This document shows positions 21,820 to 27,345 of a stretch of 27,345 bases of DNA, piece by piece. The stretch's first letter is position 1. Each line of letters begins with the position of its first letter. The translations under genes and the position numbers were made by a program. Source of the stretch: a virus; IMG/VR virus record IMGVR_UViG_3300046542_000230, positions 1 through 27,345 of that record, one strand, 5' to 3'. Below the pieces are notes generated by a model. That model saw nothing but the letters and a program-made list of their open reading frames with translations. It was not told the origin of the DNA and searched no databases.

Positions 21820-24459
21820 TTAAGCGTCAGTATCAGCTTCATCATCTGGAATGGTATCATCTAGACCACCATCTGCATTGATATCTGTGTCTGTATCTAC
21901 TGCACCTGCAGTTTTAATAGCATTTTCAATCTGACTTTCAGTATATTCAGCAATAGCTTGAGTGGCAATTTCATCGAATCCATCCCAATCTAGACTTGTA
22001 ACAAGCTTACGAGCTAGCTTAGATTTGATTAGATTAGTTACTTTCTCTAAGTCATCTGGACCAACACTTAGAAGCTGTGGTAGATATGGAGCAATAGCTT
22101 CAATAACGTTGGCAGCATTACCAAGTTGTTCAGAAATATTAACAAGAGCTAGTGCTGCTGGAGCGGGAAGATTAATTAATAACTCTTCTGCACCTACTGC
22201 ATCAACATCGTTCAATGAATTATCTTCAGATTCAGATTCTTCATTTTCTTTAGCTACTTTCTTCTTACCTTTTTTAACTTTAGGAGCAGTAGCATTTTCA
22301 CTATACTCTAGAGCATAGATCTTACGAATAAGCTCAGTAAAGCCACGCGATAGGATACTCTGTTCAGCAATACAATCCCGTAAGAAACGACTATTTTGCA
22401 TAGACAGTGATTTAGCAAAGTCAATGTTTTCAACTTCAGTTAGATATGCAGCTGGAAGACCGATACCTGAGAAGATGTTATTACTCAACCAGCTTAGGAA
22501 TTCATCATCAACAGATTTGTTAGCAAGAGAATCCATAGTATCAAAACTAATTGGTTTTTCACCATCAACTACAGGAATGTAATAGTCTTGGAATTGAGCA
22601 TGTAAATTCAATACAGACTGAAGGTCCATATTCATTACAGAACTAATTTCTTTTGACTTCATATCCCTGATAACTTGCTGAACTGCTTGAGCACCGTTGT
22701 TATCTTCACCGACCTCTACATAGACAATACGACGATCACCACCATTGAGCACGTTCTGCATTAAAATAGTGGTTAAGGTAGCAATGTATAATTTGGAGAA
22801 GAAAAGAACGTTATCAAAAATACTTTGACCTCTGTTGATATAGACAACCTCTTCAGGTTTCAGATATACAACTCGAATCTTTTCATTAGAATTCAATTTC
22901 TTGATTGCAAGCCCATTATAGATTGCATCTTTTAGAACTTCATTCCGCTTAAGCATTTTCAGGTTGGTTTGCTTGCTTAATTTGTTAGCAAAGATATTTG
23001 CCATAAACATTAAACGAGCATCTTCAATTGGATCAGATTCACCAGTAGGATTTTCTACACCACGCTTAGATGAACTAGTATTAACGTTGTTACCATTAAT
23101 AGTTACATCTTTGCTCGATGAAATAATATTCTGTAGAATAGATCCATTAGACATAGCACCAGCTGCAGATGGCATCATATTCATACCTTCTACATCAGAT
23201 GTAGAATCAGTTGGTAATACATGATTATCTGGATCAACTTCAACGATATCTAGGTGTAGATAGCCATAGTTATTATTCTCAAATGTTAGTGGAATAATAT
23301 TAGCTGGTGATACGCGCTTAACGATAGCAGATTTCCTACCCTTAATTTCATTTTCTTTGACATTAGGAGTATTTGCATCTGTGGTATTAGTGGTAGATGT
23401 TGCATTGTTAATACTAGTACCTGAAGTACCAACACCAAATCCACCAAAAGAAACAGCTTCATTTAAGTTTTCTTCAGAATCCATAGAAAGTGATGCAGCA
23501 TCACCTAACATAAATTCTCTAGCAAAGAATGCATCAACATTTTGAGCGGCTTCAGTAATAGCTGCAGCTTCTTCTTTCAATGCAAATAATATTCTGAATT
23601 CATGCAACTCACTATGCTTTGGAATATCTGTAATATTTGGAGATTCTGTTAAAACTTTTGCAGTTTGAGCAGCAAACGATGTAGAATCGAGTTTTGAATA
23701 AGCTGCACCAATACCAGCAGTACTTACGTTTTCATTCAATAAACGAGTGATTTCACGATTCAAAGGAAGTACTAGATAAATTAGTTTACCATTAATCAAG
23801 TATGATGCAATATCATTCTTAATATCACGGTTGATGTTAAATTTATCTAATAGACCACCAGCACGTTTTACTACCTTGTTAATAGTAGAAGCTTCAATAC
23901 TAGTACTATCAACTGACACAGAAAGAGATTGCTTAGTAAAGTCATCTGGAGAAAGAATAGTGTTAGCTAGAGTATTAATAGCTAGACGCATCTTTGGAAT
24001 GATCTTAATAATCATATTGTAAGTAGCAACACTATCAGCTACTTTCTTTTTATGACGAAGCATAAGATTGTCAATTTGTTGTTTATTTGCATCAATGACT
24101 TGTTTCTTTAGCTCATCTACTTCAGCTTTCATTTGTTTCGTTAGTTTGCTAAGGCCAGCTTTTTTATTATCTCCCTTAACTTGGCTATGAGCAAGAAGAA
24201 GCATGCGATCAATATCAACATCACTTGCGTCACTACCATTAGTACCAGATGGTGATAACTGTGACATAAGACGGTTGATTGTACTATTAACACTTGCTGT
24301 TGTATCTTCTTGCTGTTTAACAATATCTAAAACTGAAGGTTCAACACTGTTTTGTGTTTGCTGCAGTTTTCTTGTAGAATTATCCAATGTAGCTGCTAAC
24401 TGTGATTTAGCAGAATTGGATAGTGGATTGTCAAAGATATTATCATCACTATCAGACAT
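21820..24459 (-). CDS. portal protein, T4 gp20-like, 879 residues
   Basis: Ring at the head vertex through which DNA enters and leaves; docks the terminase. Family features in the C-terminal half include the segment IRVVYLKPEEVVYINRGQSI, IVYVEVGEDNNGAQAVQQVI, then NNIFSGIGLPAAYLTEVENI, FAKSLSMQNSRFLRDCIAEQ and GFTELIRKIYALEY, matching the order in T4-type portals. It is considerably longer than T4 gp20 (524), with a long Ser/Asn-rich and coiled-coil N-terminus (KQMKAEVDELKKQVIDANKQ) and an acidic tail ending DDEADTDA. It is on the opposite strand from the other head genes here. AGGTG precedes the start, and the next gene upstream ends 7 bases before. Confidence 0.88.
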   Translation of the reverse strand: MSDSDDNIFDNPLSNSAKSQLAATLDNSTRKLQQTQNSVEPSVLDIVKQQEDTTASVNSTINRLMSQLSPSGTNGSDASDVDIDRMLLLAHSQVKGDNKKAGLSKLTKQMKAEVDELKKQVIDANKQQIDNLMLRHKKKVADSVATYNMIIKIIPKMRLAINTLANTILSPDDFTKQSLSVSVDSTSIEASTINKVVKRAGGLLDKFNINRDIKNDIASYLINGKLIYLVLPLNREITRLLNENVSTAGIGAAYSKLDSTSFAAQTAKVLTESPNITDIPKHSELHEFRILFALKEEAAAITEAAQNVDAFFAREFMLGDAASLSMDSEENLNEAVSFGGFGVGTSGTSINNATSTTNTTDANTPNVKENEIKGRKSAIVKRVSPANIIPLTFENNNYGYLHLDIVEVDPDNHVLPTDSTSDVEGMNMMPSAAGAMSNGSILQNIISSSKDVTINGNNVNTSSSKRGVENPTGESDPIEDARLMFMANIFANKLSKQTNLKMLKRNEVLKDAIYNGLAIKKLNSNEKIRVVYLKPEEVVYINRGQSIFDNVLFFSKLYIATLTTILMQNVLNGGDRRIVYVEVGEDNNGAQAVQQVIRDMKSKEISSVMNMDLQSVLNLHAQFQDYYIPVVDGEKPISFDTMDSLANKSVDDEFLSWLSNNIFSGIGLPAAYLTEVENIDFAKSLSMQNSRFLRDCIAEQSILSRGFTELIRKIYALEYSENATAPKVKKGKKKVAKENEESESEDNSLNDVDAVGAEELLINLPAPAALALVNISEQLGNAANVIEAIAPYLPQLLSVGPDDLEKVTNLIKSKLARKLVTSLDWDGFDEIATQAIAEYTESQIENAIKTAGAVDTDTDINADGGLDDTIPDDEADTDA

Positions 24460-24466
24460 AATACAC

Positions 24467-25477
24467 CTATAGAGAGTTTAGATTAAGTACATTAGATAAA
24501 TCCAATGTAGAATCCTGTAAAAAGTTAGAGACCGTAGTCGCATACGTATAAAGTGTTAGAAAACTATTGTAAAATGTATTTGATACAGTTAGATTATTAT
24601 TCTGTTCAATAGTTCTGATTTTACAGATAGTATATAAACAATATACCATAACGTCATCAATAGGTATTGTAGTAAATGCTGTATTATAGAAGTTAGTCCA
24701 TAGTGTAGCAATCGTAGTGGAGTTATATGTAGTTGCTGTATTGATTGAATACACATCATTCTTCAATAGAGTTTCTAAAGAACTTTTATACTTTTCAAGA
24801 TTCATTGTAAGAGTAAAGTCTTGAATCTTGGAAGACACTAATGATGTACTATCATTATTCCATACAAAGATTTCTAATAGACGATAAAGACTTGTATAAC
24901 TACTTCCATTAAATATACGCGCTGCAATTGCATTCAAAAAGTTCTTTTGCGCAGTAGACAGCGATGCGTTAGGAGTAAAAGAAGGAATTGGATGTGCTGC
25001 GTTTATTGCAGAGATAGTAGATGTTAATGCTGATTGAATCTCATATAGAGAGCTATATTTTGATTTTGCATCAGCAAAGTCTACATATAAAACTGGAATA
25101 GATTTAAAAGCCACTTCAGGACTAGATGCTTTTGTAGTTAGATATGTATTATATTCTGTCATTAATACAGATAATGGCGTAGTGAGTACATCGGTACCCA
25201 TTAGATATGTATATGCTGGAGTAGCTCCAGTAGGAGTAGTAATGATATTGGTTGGAGTGGTCAATCTATTACGATCAGCCAACATTGCAGAAATTGCAAT
25301 ATCATCAATTAAAGTTAAACGTGTAAGATCAGTTAGATTAAGACGATTCTTATATAAAAGATCTATGACAGCTCTATAATTTTCCACATTCTTTAGGTTT
25401 GCAAGCGCTGCAAAGACAAAAAAATTTTGTGGTGTTACTATAGACCTGATATATGTTTCTAATTCACTATTGGTCAT
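24467..25477 (-). CDS. unrecognised 336-residue protein, probable paralog of 25481-26518
   Basis: Unrecognised helical protein rich in Asn, Thr, Leu and Ser, lying just upstream of the portal on the minus strand. Its N-terminal motif NYRAVIDLLYKNRLNLTDL resembles ETIMYYLVIGKINISQLYTI in the next gene and FKPIMEEILSGRINIEDTRA in the third. A further similarity is KYSSLYEIQSALTSTI here versus RYKSFLDVMNIYDSIV there, and both end in a Tyr/Leu-rich helix. This suggests an old duplication. The start is 3 bases after the preceding stop. Could be a connector or other virion component; no function is assigned. Confidence 0.72.
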   Translation of the reverse strand: MTNSELETYIRSIVTPQNFFVFAALANLKNVENYRAVIDLLYKNRLNLTDLTRLTLIDDIAISAMLADRNRLTTPTNIITTPTGATPAYTYLMGTDVLTTPLSVLMTEYNTYLTTKASSPEVAFKSIPVLYVDFADAKSKYSSLYEIQSALTSTISAINAAHPIPSFTPNASLSTAQKNFLNAIAARIFNGSSYTSLYRLLEIFVWNNDSTSLVSSKIQDFTLTMNLEKYKSSLETLLKNDVYSINTATTYNSTTIATLWTNFYNTAFTTIPIDDVMVYCLYTICKIRTIEQNNNLTVSNTFYNSFLTLYTYATTVSNFLQDSTLDLSNVLNLNSL

Positions 25478-25480
25478 GGT

Positions 25481-26518
25481 TTACTCACTGGCAATCAGAA
25501 GTTTACATTGAGCTTGAATGTAAGAAGAAAGACTATTCAATTTTCTGAAATAATCTAACACTGCTGCATATAAATTATTCTCTGCTGTAATCTGTGTAGG
25601 AGTAAAATAGTTTGCTCCATAGATATTACAGTATAATTCTTTACGTACAAAACTAATTAGAGATAATTGTGCTAAAAATGCTTCACCTCTAGAAACGTAA
25701 TCAATATTAAAGATTGATTTGTACATATAGTCTGTAGCAAGCATTAGTTGCTGTAGAGTATATACACCGTTCTTAGGAACATCTAGTGCATTATTCAATG
25801 CCATCTTAATACAAACTGTATTTATATTTGAAAGCACGTTAGTTTGTGTTAAAGTTTCATGCATGTTACGTGCAATGAAGCCTAGAATTGTATTACTAGC
25901 TAGAGTACTTTTAAGAGTTGTAGTTGATGCAACTAAACCATACTCAGTAATAGTTTCTAATAAGGTTTCATTAAACTGAGTAACACCTGTAAAACCATAT
26001 GTATTTTTCAATACGTTTGCAGCTGTTACTACTGCATTAAATTTAGTTTGTGCTGGAAGACTAAATACAATTGAATCATAAATATTCATTACATCTAAGA
26101 AACTTTTGTATCTACCAGTACCACCTAATGGATCGACAATGACAGTTGTCATAAGCTCATCTACACTAAGTGCCATATTTGATAAACGTAAAGAAGCACT
26201 AGCTGTTAATGCATTCTTAAATGTAATATAACCTGGAAGGGCTTTAATTTTATTCTTATAGAAAGTTCTTAGATTTACAATTGTTTCACTAGCATCTAGA
26301 CCAGCAATGAATTGCTTAATACTAAGGTTGTTGATATCAATTGTATACAACTGAGAAATATTAATCTTACCAATTACTAGGTAATACATAATAGTTTCTA
26401 GTAGATTTGGATTTAGAACTTGTACGTTAGCTAATACTTTACGGTTATCTATGACCGTCATATCAATACTGCTAATGTATTCATTCAGTGCAGCGCTACT
26501 TACTAATGCTTCTGACAT
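25481..26518 (-). CDS. unrecognised 345-residue protein, probable paralog of 24467-25477
   Basis: Unrecognised, similar in size, composition and helical layout to the neighbouring 336-residue gene. N-terminal helix-rich region (NLLETIMYYLVIGKINISQL), then a variable middle, then SLISFVRKELYCNIYGANYF and a C-terminal helix YAAVLDYFRKLNSLSSYIQ. The gene is separated by three bases from each neighbour, so all of 21820-27058 is one transcription unit read leftward. No membrane segment or enzyme motif is visible. Confidence 0.72.
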   Translation of the reverse strand: MSEALVSSAALNEYISSIDMTVIDNRKVLANVQVLNPNLLETIMYYLVIGKINISQLYTIDINNLSIKQFIAGLDASETIVNLRTFYKNKIKALPGYITFKNALTASASLRLSNMALSVDELMTTVIVDPLGGTGRYKSFLDVMNIYDSIVFSLPAQTKFNAVVTAANVLKNTYGFTGVTQFNETLLETITEYGLVASTTTLKSTLASNTILGFIARNMHETLTQTNVLSNINTVCIKMALNNALDVPKNGVYTLQQLMLATDYMYKSIFNIDYVSRGEAFLAQLSLISFVRKELYCNIYGANYFTPTQITAENNLYAAVLDYFRKLNSLSSYIQAQCKLLIASE

Positions 26519-26521
26519 AAC

Positions 26522-27058
26522 TTATAACTCTACATTAGGTTTATATGATAACGAATCAGAGATAAAAGTCTGATAAGTCTTATTTATAGTTGCATTACCA
26601 GTATTATTCATTGATAATTCACTATACACTTCCATTTCTACTAATGGTAATAGTTTTTCAATGTCTTCAGCTGGAAGGGTAATGCCATATGTTTCTTTGA
26701 ACTGAGCTGCAATTTGATACTTAAGATCTGTAGTATCTGGAAAGATAAGGTTTTCTTTTACAATATCATTACCATTACCGCTCATACGCGCTATAAGATT
26801 GCTCTTAATAGTCTCAGAGATATCAGTTGAGATTCGTGTATCTTCGATTTTAGAATATCCATTATCCCAAGAACTATTAACAGTGTTTGCAAATACTGCT
26901 CTAGTGTCTTCAATATTTATCCGACCTGACAATATTTCTTCCATTATTGGTTTGAAATCACTGATATCTAATTGTAGTAGAATACTGTACAATGCTATAT
27001 TGTCTTCAGAGAATGGTAACGCATCAAATTTTTCTTTTAGTAAACTGATACTAGCCAT
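26522..27058 (-). CDS. unrecognised 178-residue protein, first gene of the portal operon
   Basis: Unrecognised acidic helical protein. Residues about 20-50 (YSILLQLDISDFKPIMEEIL then SGRINIEDTRAVF) resemble the start of the two longer genes that follow, as if it were a shorter relative. The C-terminus ends SLSYKPNVEL. On the minus strand AAAGGAACAGCT precedes the ATG, the best ribosome site of the four portal-operon genes, and no gene precedes it before the terminator at 27111, so the operon promoter is probably in the 27059-27110 AT-rich interval. Confidence 0.72.
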   Translation of the reverse strand: MASISLLKEKFDALPFSEDNIALYSILLQLDISDFKPIMEEILSGRINIEDTRAVFANTVNSSWDNGYSKIEDTRISTDISETIKSNLIARMSGNGNDIVKENLIFPDTTDLKYQIAAQFKETYGITLPAEDIEKLLPLVEMEVYSELSMNNTGNATINKTYQTFISDSLSYKPNVEL

Positions 27059-27110
27059 AGCTGTTCCTTTAAAATAAATATGAATTAGTATATTTTAATG
27101 TTCAAAAACA

Positions 27111-27147
27111 AGAAAAAAATAGCAGAATACAGCTTTCGCTGTATTCT
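27111..27147 (-). terminator. Rho-independent terminator of the right-edge gene
   Basis: On the minus strand AGAATACAGC (27147-27138) and GCTGTATTCT (27133-27124) form a perfect 10-bp stem with a GAAA loop, followed by GCTATTTTTTTCT. It ends the gene that enters from the right edge. Confidence 0.9.
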
Positions 27148-27172
27148 ACCTAGTAAGTCTAAACTATCTTAG

Positions 27173-27345
27173 TTATTCCATGATGTACAAACGACATTCA
27201 ATGCTATTGGCATATTCTATAAATGCTAATACTGCTCTTGTATTAAACTCATCATCTGAAATTTGAGAACTTCCAAGTAGCCCATCCTGATATAATGCAG
27301 TATTAACATCTTCCTGCTTAATACTATATACTGAAATGAACTCAA
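27173..27345 (-). CDS. 3' end of an unrecognised gene, cut by window edge
   Basis: Minus-strand frame open from the right edge to a TAA at 27173-27175, giving about 57 C-terminal residues, including SIKQEDVNTALYQDGLLG and NTRAVLAFIEYANSIECRLY with terminal IME. The two other minus frames contain several stops, and a strong terminator lies 25 bases beyond the stop, so it is a real gene end. The mixed helical, acidic sequence gives no family. Confidence 0.65.
   Translation of the reverse strand, partial: EFISVYSIKQEDVNTALYQDGLLGSSQISDDEFNTRAVLAFIEYANSIECRLYIME

Noticed and set aside
21962-24472. Plus-strand open frames opposite the portal gene
   Set aside because: Shadows of the minus-strand gene with no ribosome sites or recognisable products.
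1-27345. tRNA genes, CRISPR arrays, insertion sequences, attachment sites
   Set aside because: No cloverleaf, no regularly spaced repeats, no transposase and no flanking direct repeats were seen on reading through; a dedicated scan was not possible.

Overview
The window is a stretch of a large, AT-rich, T4-type contractile-tailed bacteriophage genome (probably jumbo class). It carries a major capsid protein, a T4-type terminase large subunit, a tail sheath and tail tube, a T4-type portal protein, a PAAR spike-tip protein, an HU-like DNA-binding protein and an SF2 helicase. No rRNA, tRNA, CRISPR array or insertion sequence was seen. The host cannot be named from this sequence; the strong Shine-Dalgarno sites, Rho-independent terminators and PAAR protein fit a Gram-negative bacterium.

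Layout. Positions 1-1367 hold the 3' part of a UvsW-like DEAH helicase, closed by a strong terminator. Positions 1469-5884 form a tightly packed co-directional operon of unrecognised genes. It ends in an array of six tandem, diverged paralogs of about 75-86 residues, then a terminator. Positions 5980-9792 hold a 435-residue likely virion protein, two strongly acidic proteins, the HU-like protein and a third acidic protein. Positions 9909-11471 are the major capsid gene, with structured leader DNA and a strong terminator. Positions 11663-12843 hold two small unknown proteins and the PAAR protein. Positions 12853-16719 are the terminase large subunit gene, split by a group I intron (13501-15318). 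Positions 16728-19068 hold three unknown, probably structural, proteins, followed by sheath (19197-20993) and tube (21009-21761). From 21820 to the right edge everything is on the minus strand: portal (21820-24459), three probable distantly related proteins read just ahead of it, and the 3' end of one more gene behind its own terminator.

The most unusual part is the terminase intron. P1, P4, P6, P7, P8, P9 and P10 can all be written by hand, and the splice restores an uninterrupted 682-residue terminase. The intron loop carries a 453-residue ORF (13714-15075) in which I find no homing-endonuclease motif and whose leucine codon choice differs from the rest of the window. The second unusual feature is the six-gene paralog array at 4403-5884.

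How the genes work together: capsid, portal and terminase build and fill the head; sheath, tube and PAAR protein belong to the contractile tail and its spike; the HU-like protein and helicase act on phage DNA. Functions for most remaining genes cannot be read from sequence alone.
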